A DNA stretch of 64,000 nucleotides from PALSA-1006 sp963733265 (lineage in GTDB: Bacteria; Pseudomonadota; Gammaproteobacteria; Burkholderiales; Gallionellaceae), in contig CAVTCF010000004.1 of NCBI GenBank assembly GCA_963733265.1, positions 310,001 through 374,000 on the forward strand. The letters run 5' to 3'. The translations under genes were made by a program, and so were the position numbers. Shown in pieces: positions 50,363-60,345 of this stretch. The notes under the pieces were generated by a model. It searched no databases, was not told where the DNA came from, and saw only the letters and a program-made list of their open reading frames with translations. Position 1 is the first letter of the stretch. Each line of letters opens with the position of its first letter.

Positions 50363-50520
50363 GGTCTGGCTCCTTCATCAGTGTTTGCACAATATCACCC
50401 GTGTGTCTCCATGAATTCCGGAAAAGCTATAGAATTCCCCCGCTTTTCAACACACTGATCCTGTAGCAGACGCAGATAATGTATAGCGTGAGGTAATGAA
50501 CGTGCTCCCTGGTAAATAAC

Positions 50521-52179
50521 ATGACCGATACACCCAAGATTCCAGCACCAACCATTTTGCAGATGTTGCAGGATCTCAACCCGCAGCAGAAGATGGGCTT
50601 AATGGTTGCCGTCGCGGCGACGATAGCCGTGTTGGTCGGATTGTGGATATGGGGTCAAACCCCCGACTACCGCGTGCTGTATAGCAATCTGTCAGACCGT
50701 GACGGCGGTGCCATCATCGAGTCTTTGCAACAACAAAACATCCCGTACAAATTTGCGGAAGGCGGCGGGGCACTGCTTGTACCCGCCAATCTGGTGCATG
50801 AAGTTCGCTTGCGTTTGGCCTCACAAGGGTTGCCCAAAGGCGGCACCGTCGGTTTCGAGTTGATGGAAACTCAAAAATTCGGCACCAGTCAATTTCTGGA
50901 GCAAGTGAACTATCAGCGGGCGCTTGAGGGAGAGCTTGCCCGATCAATGCAGACACTGGATGCAGTAGAAAATGCGCGCGTTCATTTGGCGATTCCCAAA
51001 CCTTCGGTTTTCGTCAAAGAGCAGCAAAAGCCCAGTGCCTCGGTTATTCTGGCGTTGCATCCCGGTCGCACGCTTGATCCCGGTCAGGTGAACGGTATCG
51101 TTCATCTGGTATCCAGCAGCATCCCCAATATGTCCGCTCAAAATGTGACCATTCTGGATCAGAACGGGAATATGCTGAGTTCTACCCGCGATCCGAACGA
51201 TCAGTCGATGGACGCAACGCAACTCAAATACGTGCGAGAAATCGAGCAGGACTATATCAAACGCATTGAGGCAATCCTCATCCCGATTACCGGTCAACAA
51301 AACGTAAAGGCCCAAGTCACGGCAAGTATCGACTTTTCTCAGGTGGAACAAACCGCCGAAACTTACAAACCAAACCAAAAACCGGACACCGCCGCAGTAC
51401 GCAGTTCGCAGACGAAAGAGGAACTCAATGGAATCAATAATACGGGTGGCGTGCCCGGTGCGTTAACCAATCAGCCGCCTGTTCCGGCAACCGCGCCCAT
51501 TGTGAAGCCGATCAATGCGGCATCCGGCGTAGCAGCGGCAAGCGGTGCTTCCAGCACGCTTAAAGAAGCCACGATGAACTATGAAGTGGATCGTACCATC
51601 CAGCACACCAAGCTTCCTGTCGGCAACATTCGGCGTCTGTCGGTGGCCGTGGTAATGAACAACCGCAACACGGTAGACAAAAACGGTAAGCCCTTGTCCA
51701 AACCATACACCGAAGCCGAGAAAGCGCAGATTGAAGCTTTGGTGAAAAATGCAATGGGTTTCGATCCAAAGCGCGGCGACACAATTAATTTGCTGAATAG
51801 CGCGTTTAATAATGATCAAGAAACATTGACAGAATTGCCTTTTTGGAAAGATCCTGAAAACGTTGAGCTTGGCAAAGAAGGGCTCAAGTATCTGCTGATC
51901 GCGGGCACCGTCTTATTCTTGCTGCTTGGCGTCATCCGTCCCGGTTTCAGAAATGCGACTGCTAAAGCCAAAGCAGAAGCTGAGGCTGCAGCCGAGGCTG
52001 CAAAAGCAGAGGCAGAAGCTGCGTCGAATCCGGCAGTGCCGCATACCGCAGAAGAAATTGAGGCTGAGGAAGCTGAAAGCTCCTTTGAGAATAACTTGCA
52101 ACTAACGAAACAATTGGCCAAAGACGATCCCAAAATCATTGCTTCAGTTGTAAAGGAATGGGTGAACGGCGATGAGTGA
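50521..52179 (+). CDS. fliF: Flagellar MS-ring protein FliF
   Basis: The 552-residue protein has a first membrane helix at about 27-46 (VAVAATIAVLVGLWIWG), the ring-building motif domain with PDYRVLYSNLSDRDGGAII and GFELMETQKFGTSQFLEQVN, a Pro/Ala-rich linker, a second membrane helix at about 455-477, and the C-terminal tail LAKDDPKIIASVVKEWVNGD that binds FliG. An Ala/Glu-rich insert (about 480-510) precedes the tail. It starts the fliFGHIJKLMNOPQR operon and overlaps fliG by eight bases. Confidence 0.97.
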   Translation: MTDTPKIPAPTILQMLQDLNPQQKMGLMVAVAATIAVLVGLWIWGQTPDYRVLYSNLSDRDGGAIIESLQQQNIPYKFAEGGGALLVPANLVHEVRLRLASQGLPKGGTVGFELMETQKFGTSQFLEQVNYQRALEGELARSMQTLDAVENARVHLAIPKPSVFVKEQQKPSASVILALHPGRTLDPGQVNGIVHLVSSSIPNMSAQNVTILDQNGNMLSSTRDPNDQSMDATQLKYVREIEQDYIKRIEAILIPITGQQNVKAQVTASIDFSQVEQTAETYKPNQKPDTAAVRSSQTKEELNGINNTGGVPGALTNQPPVPATAPIVKPINAASGVAAASGASSTLKEATMNYEVDRTIQHTKLPVGNIRRLSVAVVMNNRNTVDKNGKPLSKPYTEAEKAQIEALVKNAMGFDPKRGDTINLLNSAFNNDQETLTELPFWKDPENVELGKEGLKYLLIAGTVLFLLLGVIRPGFRNATAKAKAEAEAAAEAAKAEAEAASNPAVPHTAEEIEAEEAESSFENNLQLTKQLAKDDPKIIASVVKEWVNGDE

Positions 52180-53164
52180 TGAAGGTATTCACAAAAGCGC
52201 AATTTTGCTGCTGACATTGGGTGCGGACGAAGCCGCTGAAGTCATGAAATTTCTCGAGCCCAAAGAGGTACAAAAGATTAGCACTGCCATGGTTGGGCTC
52301 AAAAATCTGACCCGCGAAGAAATTGCGCTCGTGTTTGAGGAATTTCATCAACTTGCAGCCCAAAAAACCACCTTCGGTATGGATTCGGACGAGTACATCC
52401 GCGATATGCTGAGAAAAGCACTTGGCGATGACAAAGCTGCCGGACTTATAGACCGGATATTGCACAATAGCGACACCAGCGGTATTGATAGCCTCAAGTG
52501 GATGGATCCCGCATCAATTGCAGATCTGGTGAGCAACGAGCATCCTCAGATCATTGCTACAATTATGGTTCATTTGGAGCCGGATCAAGCCGCTACCGTG
52601 CTTGGTCTCTTGACCGAACGTGTACGCAACGATGTAATGTTGCGCATTGCCACGCTGGACAGCGTTCAACCCGTCGCATTGCACGAATTGAATGACGTAC
52701 TGACCAAATTACTGTCCGGCAACGCGGTCACCAAAAAATCGATCAAAGGGGGTGTGCGCACTGCCGCCGAAATCCTTAACTTCATCGGTAGCACCCAAGA
52801 GGCCGTGCTGGATTCGGTACGCGGACACGATGCAGACTTGGCGCAGAAGATTATGGACGAAATGTTCGTGTTCGAGGATTTACTGGATATCGAAGACCGC
52901 GGCATACAATTGATCCTGCGCGAAGTACAATCCGAATCGCTGATTGTTGCGCTTAAAGGAGCCAGCGAAGAATTGCGCGACAAGATACTCAAGAATATGT
53001 CGCAACGTGCCGCCGAAATGTTGCGCGAGGATCTGGAATCCAAGGGCCCGGTGAAACTAAGCGAAGTGGAAGCCGAGCAGAAAGAAATTCTCAAGATTGT
53101 TCGTCGTCTCGCCGACGAAGGACAGGTCTCGATAGGCGGCAAGGGAGACGAAGCATATGTCTGA
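52172..53164 (+). CDS. fliG: Flagellar motor switch protein FliG
   Basis: The 330-residue protein has all three FliG domains. The N-terminal part contains SAILLLTLGADEAAEVMKFL, the middle has NEHPQIIATIMVHLEPDQAA (EHPQ motif), and the C-terminal torque helix has ILREVQSESLIVALKGA with the charged residues that meet MotA, plus MSQRAAEMLREDLE. It is coupled to fliF and fliH by short overlaps. Confidence 0.97.
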   Translation: MSDEGIHKSAILLLTLGADEAAEVMKFLEPKEVQKISTAMVGLKNLTREEIALVFEEFHQLAAQKTTFGMDSDEYIRDMLRKALGDDKAAGLIDRILHNSDTSGIDSLKWMDPASIADLVSNEHPQIIATIMVHLEPDQAATVLGLLTERVRNDVMLRIATLDSVQPVALHELNDVLTKLLSGNAVTKKSIKGGVRTAAEILNFIGSTQEAVLDSVRGHDADLAQKIMDEMFVFEDLLDIEDRGIQLILREVQSESLIVALKGASEELRDKILKNMSQRAAEMLREDLESKGPVKLSEVEAEQKEILKIVRRLADEGQVSIGGKGDEAYV

Positions 53165-53822
53165 CGTTCTCACACCCAAAGAAAAACTCACCGCTTACGA
53201 GCGCTGGGAGCTGCCTTCGTTCGATACACCGGACAGCATTCGCATCTCGGGCAGTCTTCATGGCATGAAGTTGCCAACAGCAGCGGAAATTGAAGAAATG
53301 CAGGTGCAGGCGCGTGAAGAAGGTTATCAGGCGGGACAACAAGCCGGGCATCAAGAGGGTTATCAAGCCGGGTATGCCGAAGGCGCGCATAAGGCCGCAT
53401 TAGAAACAGAGCAACTTGCGGCGCTGGTAGTTTCGATGGGGCATGCAATACAAGAAGTTGACCAACAGGTTGCCCAGAGTTTGCTCAATCTATCGCTTGA
53501 ACTGGCTCAGCAAATGGTGCACCAGGCACTTAAAGTCAATCCCGAAATATTGCTTCCCCTCGTGCGCGATGCTATTAGCGGCCTGCCGCATTTTAACCCC
53601 GGAGCACATCTGGTATTGCACCCGGAAGATGCCGAGCTCGTGCGCTCGCGCATGGGCGAACAGCTCACCCATTCCGGATGGAAAATATTTGAAGATGCCA
53701 AGGTCATAAAAGGTGGCGTGCGCATTGAAACTGCCAACAGCCAAATCGATGCAACCCTGGAAACACGCTGGAAACGCATCGCTGAAAATTTGGGACAGGA
53801 TTCGTCCTGGTTACTGGAATGA
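53157..53822 (+). CDS. fliH: Flagellar export ATPase regulator FliH
   Basis: The 221-residue protein has an N-terminal binding region, glycine-repeat helix segments (GYQAGQQAGHQEGYQAGYAE, with GxxxG steps at about residues 58-80), and the C-terminal FliI-binding domain with SLLNLSLELAQQMVHQAL and GGVRIETANSQIDATLETRW. It holds the FliI ATPase at the export gate. It overlaps fliG and fliI. Confidence 0.94.
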   Translation: MSDVLTPKEKLTAYERWELPSFDTPDSIRISGSLHGMKLPTAAEIEEMQVQAREEGYQAGQQAGHQEGYQAGYAEGAHKAALETEQLAALVVSMGHAIQEVDQQVAQSLLNLSLELAQQMVHQALKVNPEILLPLVRDAISGLPHFNPGAHLVLHPEDAELVRSRMGEQLTHSGWKIFEDAKVIKGGVRIETANSQIDATLETRWKRIAENLGQDSSWLLE

Positions 53823-55303
53823 CTATCGGTACTGACATGCTGGAGGAAAATCCGCCGGTTCAAAGCGAACTGTCGGCTTCTGACCCTGCAACCGGCCATG
53901 ATGAGGCAACGATTCGCAACCCTCACCTGAAATACTGGCAGGACATTTTGGAGGTCAACCGTGAAGTGGCAACTCAAAGCCCCCCTTTGCAGGTAAGCGG
54001 ACATCTGACAAAAGTGACCGGGCTGGTGATGGAAGCTGTCGGCTTGCGTATGGCGGTGGGCAGTACCTGCATCGTCCAATTGCCCAACCATCAAGTCGAG
54101 GCCGAAGTAGTCGGATTCTCCGGAGAAAAATTATTTTTGATGCCGGAAATCGATGTGCAAGGGCTTGTGCCCGGCGCACGCGTGATTCCGTTTGAGACTG
54201 CTCGCAACAAAGCCACTCCCGGACAGCATCGCCGCGCAGCAGATTTAACCCGCCACCTTCCCGTTGGAGAAATATTGCTGGGGCGCGTACTGGACGGAGC
54301 CGGTCGTCCACTGGATCAGCACGGTCCGCTGGCAGACGGCCCCAGTGCCGCATTGCAAAGTCGTCCGATTAACCCGCTGGATCGCGCACCGATCAAAGAA
54401 GTGCTGGATGTCGGTGTGAGGGCGATCAACGCGCTGCTGACTGTCGGACGCGGCCAACGCATGGGCTTATTTGCAGGCAGCGGTGTCGGTAAAAGCGTGC
54501 TGCTGGGCATGATGGCGCGCTACACCACGGCGGACGTGATCGTAGTGGGACTGATCGGTGAGCGCGGTCGCGAAGTTAAAGAATTTATCACCGATATCCT
54601 AGGGACTGAAGGATTGAAACGCGCGGTTGTGGTGGCAGCGCCGGCAGATACCAGCCCGCTGATACGTTTGCAGGGTGCCGCTTACGCTACCACGATTGCA
54701 GAATATTTCCGCGATCAGGGCAAGAATGTATTGCTCATCATGGATTCGCTAACCCGCTATGCCATGGCACAACGCGAGATTGCTTTGGCGATTGGCGAAC
54801 CACCGGCAACCAAGGGATATCCGCCTTCGGTTTTTGCCAAGTTGCCGCAATTGGTAGAGCGTGCAGGAAACGGTATTGAGGGGGGGGGCTCCATCACCGC
54901 TTTCTATACGGTGCTGACTGAAGGCGATGATCAACAAGACCCCATCGCAGACAGTGCGCGCGCAATTCTCGACGGACATATCGTGTTATCCAGACGTCTG
55001 GTCGAGCAGGGACATTACCCCGCAATTGATATCGAGGCGTCGATCAGCCGTGCTATGAATAATCTGGTCAGCCCGGGACATTTTACGCAAGTACAGCATT
55101 TCAAGCATCTGTATGCACATTATCAACGCAACCGTGATTTGATCAATGTGGGTGCCTATGTAAACGGGAGTGATCCCTTGCTGGACGAGGCGATCATGAT
55201 GCATTCACGCCTGTCGCAATTCCTCAAGCAAGACATGTACGTGGCAGATCATTACGCCGAGAGCATGGATGCTTTCGCGGCATTGTTTGAGCAAAGGAAA
55301 TAA
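53819..55303 (+). CDS. fliI: Flagellar export ATPase FliI
   Basis: The 494-residue ATPase has Walker A GLFAGSGVGKSVLLG at about 215-230, GLIGERGREVKEFI, Walker B LLIMDSLTRYAMAQREIAL, and PATKGYPPSVFAKLPQLVERAG. The start overlaps the fliH stop by four bases; the first 25 residues are acidic and variable. It energises the unfolding of export cargo with FliH and FliJ. Confidence 0.97.
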   Translation: MTIGTDMLEENPPVQSELSASDPATGHDEATIRNPHLKYWQDILEVNREVATQSPPLQVSGHLTKVTGLVMEAVGLRMAVGSTCIVQLPNHQVEAEVVGFSGEKLFLMPEIDVQGLVPGARVIPFETARNKATPGQHRRAADLTRHLPVGEILLGRVLDGAGRPLDQHGPLADGPSAALQSRPINPLDRAPIKEVLDVGVRAINALLTVGRGQRMGLFAGSGVGKSVLLGMMARYTTADVIVVGLIGERGREVKEFITDILGTEGLKRAVVVAAPADTSPLIRLQGAAYATTIAEYFRDQGKNVLLIMDSLTRYAMAQREIALAIGEPPATKGYPPSVFAKLPQLVERAGNGIEGGGSITAFYTVLTEGDDQQDPIADSARAILDGHIVLSRRLVEQGHYPAIDIEASISRAMNNLVSPGHFTQVQHFKHLYAHYQRNRDLINVGAYVNGSDPLLDEAIMMHSRLSQFLKQDMYVADHYAESMDAFAALFEQRK

Positions 55304-55305
55304 TC

Positions 55306-55788
55306 ATGGCTAAACCATTTCCATTGCAACCGCTGTTACAGTTGGCAAGACAGAAGAATGAGTCAGCCATTAGAAATCTGGGCTTGCTCAATCAACAGCA
55401 TCAGACTGCGCTTGGGAAACTCGCCACGTTGCAACAGTTTTTGAAAGACTATCAGAACAAATTTCAGGAGGCGGCGAAAAACGGCATGTCACCTTCCGAT
55501 CTGCGCAACTTTCAGGATTTTATTTATCGTCTTGATCAAGCGATCAAACAACAACAAGGCGTCATAGAGCTTACAACGCATTCTGTCAACGCGGGACGAA
55601 TTGAATTGAATGAAGCGCAGCGCAAGATGCAGTCTTTCGATACTTTGGAGCAAAGACACATCCATGCTGAAAATATCAAAGAAGCCAAGATAGAACAAAA
55701 AATGCAGGATGAGTATTCCGGACGCTTTGCCATTTATAAAGCTGCCGAGAAAAACAACGACGAACTGGAAGGAGTAAAACATGAATAA
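55306..55788 (+). CDS. fliJ: Flagellar export protein FliJ
   Basis: The 160-residue protein is almost wholly coiled coil, starting FPLQPLLQLARQKNESA and containing DFIYRLDQAIKQQQ. Length, coiled coil and place between fliI and fliK identify it. FliJ sits in the FliI ring centre and helps couple export to the proton gradient. Confidence 0.93.
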   Translation: MAKPFPLQPLLQLARQKNESAIRNLGLLNQQHQTALGKLATLQQFLKDYQNKFQEAAKNGMSPSDLRNFQDFIYRLDQAIKQQQGVIELTTHSVNAGRIELNEAQRKMQSFDTLEQRHIHAENIKEAKIEQKMQDEYSGRFAIYKAAEKNNDELEGVKHE

Positions 55789-57007
55789 TCTGCCTATCAC
55801 TATGAGTGCCCCACCGGTTGCCGCAAAAACGGCGCAGGCAATACCAGCTTCACTTTCTGCAAATCCTGCACCGGCTCCGGGCACCGCGCCAATTGCAAAG
55901 CCAGCCCAAGTCGAAAAACTTGCGCAAGCAGCCAAGCCTGCCGAAGACGGCGCCACACAAGGCAAGTCGTTCGGCGAAGTATTGGCGCGTCAGGTTTCTG
56001 ATGCAGAATCGGCCGATGAAACTCCGCAGCCAAAAAAAGCCTCAGCAAAAACTGCCGAGGATATATTTTCCAATATCAAAGCAAAAACAGATGATGCGAT
56101 TGCCACGACAGCGGTAACGCCTGCGCCAACCAATGTCACCCCCAACTTGCCGGCAGATATGCTGGCCACGCTGGTTCCCCAGAGTGCGCCCGTGGTCAGC
56201 GCTCAGGCAGCGGCTATCCCCCAAGGTACGCTCACTGCGACAGAGGGTTTGTTGCCAAAAAAAGCAGGACTTCCCGCCACTGCGTCAAAAAATATTTCAG
56301 GCACCGACTCGTTGGGTGTAGAGCAAAATAGTTCTGTCGCGACCAACGGTTCGGCAGTAAGTGCGGCCCCGCAAATCGCTGCAAAAAAAGATACGGCTTT
56401 CGCCAATATGATGGAAACGATGACAGCCGCAACAGCACCAAAACTATTGGATAATGACGATAAAGCGGCCGCGCTCGCGGCATCACCGCAACCCAATGCC
56501 GGCGTGCAGGCGGCGACATTGCAAGCCGCGACAGCGCCACTTGCGCCGGTTAATGTAATGCCGGCTCAAGTAACAATTAATACTCCGGTTTCACATGAGA
56601 AATGGGGCGATGAGTTTAATCAGAAAATTACTTGGCTTTCAAACCAAAAAGAGCAAACTGCCGAGTTGCATCTTAACCCGCCGCAACTTGGCCCAATGGA
56701 TGTAGTTCTTAAAGTGAGCGGAGACCAGGCGACGGCGTTATTCACTTCTCCGCATGCCGCTGTGAGAGAAGCTGTGGAACAAGCCTTGCCCAGACTTCGG
56801 GAAATGCTGGCCGACAGTGGCATTATGCTGGGCAATGCAACAGTCAGTGATCAGGCTCCGCGCAACCCTCAGGATAGCAATGACAGTAAGTCGTCCGGCG
56901 CCCGTTCCAGTATTGGGGCAATCTCCGATTCAGCCAGGCCGGGCAGCCCGGCCACGCGAGTCTCCCCAATTACCCGACATAACGGTATAGTGGATACCTT
57001 CGCATGA
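55781..57007 (+). CDS. fliK: Flagellar hook-length control protein FliK
   Basis: The 408-residue protein has a long Ala/Pro/Thr-rich N-terminal ruler region and the compact C-terminal Flg_hook domain with ELHLNPPQLGPMDVVLKVSG, FTSPHAAVREAVEQALPRL and LADSGIMLGNATVSD. It measures the hook and signals FlhB to switch substrates. It overlaps fliJ by eight bases and is followed by a 94-base gap before fliL. Confidence 0.95.
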   Translation: MNNLPITMSAPPVAAKTAQAIPASLSANPAPAPGTAPIAKPAQVEKLAQAAKPAEDGATQGKSFGEVLARQVSDAESADETPQPKKASAKTAEDIFSNIKAKTDDAIATTAVTPAPTNVTPNLPADMLATLVPQSAPVVSAQAAAIPQGTLTATEGLLPKKAGLPATASKNISGTDSLGVEQNSSVATNGSAVSAAPQIAAKKDTAFANMMETMTAATAPKLLDNDDKAAALAASPQPNAGVQAATLQAATAPLAPVNVMPAQVTINTPVSHEKWGDEFNQKITWLSNQKEQTAELHLNPPQLGPMDVVLKVSGDQATALFTSPHAAVREAVEQALPRLREMLADSGIMLGNATVSDQAPRNPQDSNDSKSSGARSSIGAISDSARPGSPATRVSPITRHNGIVDTFA

Positions 57008-57101
57008 CCGCTCAGAAATAAGTATGATTCCGTCGCTTATTCCACTGATAGCGGGAAAGTAATAAGCACGATAATCATCAACATCTGAAAAGGAAAGTAG
57101 C

Positions 57102-57731
57102 ATGGCCAAACCAGCAAAACCCGCAGCCGCAAAAAAGGAAGAAGCACCCGTTGCTGAGGCTGCTGCACCTAAAAGCAAGAAAAAACTGATCCTTATTGTC
57201 GTCGCGGCAGTCGTGATTATTGGCGCTGCGGCTGGTTGGTTTTTAACCAGAGAAAAACCTGCCGAAACCGAAAAACCCAAAGTAGCAGCTTCCAAAGAGC
57301 CTAAATTCATTCCGCTGGAAGCATTTACGGTAAATCTGCAACATGAGGAATCGGATCAATACTTGCAGGTTAACATTTCTCTGAAAGTAATGGAGCCGGA
57401 ATACGAAGATAAAATCAAGGCGGTATTGCCGGAAATACGCAGCAAATTGAATTTGCTGTTATCCAGCAAGCGCCCTTCCGAATTAGCCACCGTTGCCGGC
57501 AAAAAGAAATTGGCTATAGAAATAGCGACGGAGGCCAACAGTGTTTTGGGTATTCATAACACTCCCGAGCCAGTCGCAGCTCCGGCCGTATCGGGAGTTG
57601 CAGCATCCCCGGCTGAAGGAGCCAGCGCTGCCGTGCCTGCCGAACCCGTTGCCGAATCTGCCGAGCATCCTGCCGCAGCAGAAAAAAAGGGCATAGTGGA
57701 CGTATTGTTCACTTCGTTCATTATCCAGTGA
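57102..57731 (+). CDS. fliL: Flagellar basal-body protein FliL with C-terminal insert
   Basis: The 209-residue protein has a Lys/Ala-rich cytoplasmic N-terminus, one membrane helix (about 28-46), and the periplasmic stomatin-like domain with FIPLEAFTVNLQHEE and YLQVNISLKVMEPEYEDKIK. Between residues about 150 and 195 it has an Ala/Pro/Glu-rich insert that separates the domain from the family's C-terminal VLFTSFIIQ. Usual FliL proteins are 150-180 residues. It supports stator function. Confidence 0.94.
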   Translation: MAKPAKPAAAKKEEAPVAEAAAPKSKKKLILIVVAAVVIIGAAAGWFLTREKPAETEKPKVAASKEPKFIPLEAFTVNLQHEESDQYLQVNISLKVMEPEYEDKIKAVLPEIRSKLNLLLSSKRPSELATVAGKKKLAIEIATEANSVLGIHNTPEPVAAPAVSGVAASPAEGASAAVPAEPVAESAEHPAAAEKKGIVDVLFTSFIIQ

Positions 57732-57738
57732 TAAAGCC

Positions 57739-58752
57739 ATGAGCCAGGAATTCCTCTCTCAAGACGAAGTTGACTCGCTCCTGCGGGGAGTTACCGGCGA
57801 GGCTGAAGATGCAAATCAGGATGCCACCCCTGTGGATGGTGTACGGCCATACAACATGGCCACACAGGAGCGTATCGTGCGCGGGCGTATGCCCACGATG
57901 GAAATTATCAATGAACGTTTTGCGCGTTTATTGCGTATCGCGCTATATAACTTTATCCACCGTAGCGCGGAAGTTTCCGTCGGCCCTGTACGCGTATTAA
58001 AATTCTCGGAATTCATTCGCAACCTGCCCGTTCCCGCCAATCTGAATCTGGTACAGGTCAAGCCGCTGCGCGGCAACTCGTTATTTATTTTCGACCCCAA
58101 TCTGGTATTTTTGGTGGTGGATAGCTTGTTTGGCGGAGACGGGCGTTTCCACACACGAGTAGAAGGCCGCGAATTTACGCAAACAGAACACCGTATTATT
58201 CAGCAGTTGCTTAAAGTAGTGTTTGAGACTTACGGCAAGTCGTGGGAAGTTGTATACAAACTCGATTTCGAATTTGTGCGCTCGGAAGTGAATCCGCAGT
58301 TTGCCAATATTGCCACACCGAATGAAGTTGTCGTCGTGACAACATTTGAAATCGAGTTTAACGGCGTCGGCGGTTCGCTACACATTTGTATGCCCTACTC
58401 GATGATCGAGCCCATTCGTGAATTGCTCTACAGCACCATGCAAGGAGATCACGTTGTTGCAGACAAGCGCTGGTTGCATATGCTGTCCAAGCAAATTCAG
58501 GCCGCCGAAATTGAACTTACCGCTGTCCTTGGGCAGACGACTACGACTGTAGATCAGGTATTAAAAATGAAAACCGGTGATTTCATACCGCTGGAAGTTC
58601 CTGAAAACGTAATTGCCAATGTGAGCGGAGTACCCGTAATGGAATGCAAATACGGGGTGTTTAATAATCAATACGCCCTTAAAGTAATTCAAATGTTGGC
58701 TGCAGACAATGCCGACCAATTTAGGGGTGAAAAAGGAGAAAAAAATGGCTGA
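57739..58752 (+). CDS. fliM: Flagellar motor switch protein FliM
   Basis: The 337-residue protein has the CheY-binding N-terminal motif LSQDEVDSLLRGV, the middle domain with MPTMEIINERFARLLR, FDPNLVFLVVDSLFGGDGRF and ICMPYSMIEPIREL, and a C-terminal SpoA domain. It forms the bulk of the C ring and takes the chemotaxis signal. The last codons overlap fliN by eight bases. Confidence 0.97.
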   Translation: MSQEFLSQDEVDSLLRGVTGEAEDANQDATPVDGVRPYNMATQERIVRGRMPTMEIINERFARLLRIALYNFIHRSAEVSVGPVRVLKFSEFIRNLPVPANLNLVQVKPLRGNSLFIFDPNLVFLVVDSLFGGDGRFHTRVEGREFTQTEHRIIQQLLKVVFETYGKSWEVVYKLDFEFVRSEVNPQFANIATPNEVVVVTTFEIEFNGVGGSLHICMPYSMIEPIRELLYSTMQGDHVVADKRWLHMLSKQIQAAEIELTAVLGQTTTTVDQVLKMKTGDFIPLEVPENVIANVSGVPVMECKYGVFNNQYALKVIQMLAADNADQFRGEKGEKNG

Positions 58753-59146
58753 CGAAACCACAGAACAAATTAGCGCCGATGACTGGGGCGCTGCAATGGC
58801 TGAACAAACCGCAGCACCTGCTACCCCCGAAGTTCAACCCCACGTGTTTGAACAATTTGGCGGTGCAGGCGGAGCCACCGCGCATAATGACTTGGATATG
58901 ATTCTGGATATTCCCGTGCAACTCACGGTGGAACTGGGCCGTACCAAAATGCCAATCAAAAACTTGTTGCAATTGGCTCAGGGTTCGGTGGTTGAGCTTG
59001 CCGGCCTGGCTGGTGAGCCACTGGATGTGCTCATCAATGGTTTTCTTATCGCGCAGGGCGAGGTCGTGGTCGTGAATGACAAATTGGGAATCCGCCTGAC
59101 TGATATCATTACACCCTCAGAACGCTTGCGGCGCATTAATAAATAA
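58745..59146 (+). CDS. fliN: Flagellar motor switch protein FliN
   Basis: The product of 133 residues from ATG 58745 (GGAG site inside the fliM end) has the SpoA domain: LDMILDIPVQLTVELGRTKM, LLQLAQGSVVELAGLAGEPL and VVVNDKLGIRLTDIITPSER. It builds the lower C ring and docks FliH. An upstream in-frame ATG at 58709 lies inside fliM and gives a basic leader foreign to the family. Confidence 0.97.
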   Translation: MADETTEQISADDWGAAMAEQTAAPATPEVQPHVFEQFGGAGGATAHNDLDMILDIPVQLTVELGRTKMPIKNLLQLAQGSVVELAGLAGEPLDVLINGFLIAQGEVVVVNDKLGIRLTDIITPSERLRRINK

Positions 59147-59150
59147 AGAC

Positions 59151-59597
59151 ATGCTCATTAGATTACTCGCTTTTTGTACTGCGACTTATTGGTCTTCACT
59201 GGCCTTTGCAGCAGATCCCGTCCGTCCTGTTCCTATTCCGCCGCCATCAAATGCGGTTTCTTCCGGCAGCATTGTGCAAGTCATCTTCAGCTTGCTGTTT
59301 GTGCTCGCCGCCATCGTATTTGTCGCATGGATACTGAAGCGCATAAATCTGCCGCAGAACGCGGCGGGTAGTGCGCTAAAAGTGATTAGCGGCGTTGCTG
59401 TCGGCCAGCGCGAACGCATCGTTCTTGTCGAAGTAAATGACACTTGGCTGGTTGTCGGTGTTGCACCCGGGCAAGTGACTGCCTTGCACACCATGCCCAA
59501 AAACATCTTGCCTGCAGCGGATGCTACAGCACCCGAAGCCGACAACAAATTTAAAAACTGGTTGAAGGTAGTAATGGAGAAGCGTAATGCGGCTTAA
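59151..59597 (+). CDS. fliO: Flagellar export protein FliO
   Basis: The 148-residue protein has a signal-like N-terminus, one membrane helix (about 43-62: VIFSLLFVLAAIVFVAWIL) and a cytoplasmic domain with VGQRERIVLVEVNDTWLVVGV. FliO aids assembly of the FliP ring. It ends 11 bases inside fliP. Confidence 0.93.
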   Translation: MLIRLLAFCTATYWSSLAFAADPVRPVPIPPPSNAVSSGSIVQVIFSLLFVLAAIVFVAWILKRINLPQNAAGSALKVISGVAVGQRERIVLVEVNDTWLVVGVAPGQVTALHTMPKNILPAADATAPEADNKFKNWLKVVMEKRNAA

Positions 59598-60336
59598 GTT
59601 TTTGCTGCTTATTGCAGCGCTGTTATGCGTTTTTTCACCGATTACTTTTGCCGCAGAATCCGGAATCCCGGCCTTCATAAGCACACCGTCGGCTGGCGGC
59701 GGGCAAACCTACTCGCTGAGCTTGCAGACGCTCATTCTGCTCACTTCGCTGTCGTTCTTGCCGGCTATCTTGCTGTTGATGACTGCCTTTACCCGCATCA
59801 TCATTGTTTTGTCATTGCTGCGTTCGGCTATCGGCACGCCATCCTCACCACCGAATCAGGTTTTGATCGGGCTGGCTTTATTCCTCACTTTTTTTGTCAT
59901 GTCTCCGGTGCTGGATAAAATTTATGCGGATGCATATCTGCCGTTCAGCGAAAATAAAATTTCGCTGCAACAGGCTTACGACAAAGGCAGTGCGCCACTC
60001 AAAGCATTTATGCTAAGACAAACGCGGGAAACCGATCTCGCCCTGTTCGTAAAAATCTCCAATAGCGAACCGCTGCAAACCGCCGAAGACGTCCCGATGA
60101 AAATACTCGTGCCCGCCTACGTCACCAGTGAATTAAAGACCGCTTTCCAAATCGGCTTCGTGGTGTTTATTCCCTTTCTAATAATTGACATGGTAGTTGC
60201 CAGCGTACTGATGTCGATGGGTATGATGATGGTCTCGCCATCCGTGATTTCGTTACCTTTCAAGATAATGCTGTTCGTATTGGCTGACGGCTGGAACCTG
60301 CTTATTGGTTCACTGGTGCAAAGTTTTTATACTTAG
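59587..60336 (+). CDS. fliP: Flagellar export gate protein FliP
   Basis: The 249-residue protein has a cleavable signal peptide (1-22), then SLQTLILLTSLSFLPAIL, MTAFTRIIIVLSLLRSA and VLIGLALFLTFFVMSPV, and the C-terminal GMMMVSPSVISLPFKIMLFV. It forms the pentameric core of the export gate with FliQ and FliR. Confidence 0.97.
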   Translation: MRLKFLLLIAALLCVFSPITFAAESGIPAFISTPSAGGGQTYSLSLQTLILLTSLSFLPAILLLMTAFTRIIIVLSLLRSAIGTPSSPPNQVLIGLALFLTFFVMSPVLDKIYADAYLPFSENKISLQQAYDKGSAPLKAFMLRQTRETDLALFVKISNSEPLQTAEDVPMKILVPAYVTSELKTAFQIGFVVFIPFLIIDMVVASVLMSMGMMMVSPSVISLPFKIMLFVLADGWNLLIGSLVQSFYT

Positions 60337-60345
60337 AGACTAACC

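Noticed and set aside
50363..50520. A sigma-54 promoter between fliE and fliF
   Set aside because: TGGC and TTGCA occur, but 14 bases lie between them instead of the required spacing, so no -24/-12 element is present.
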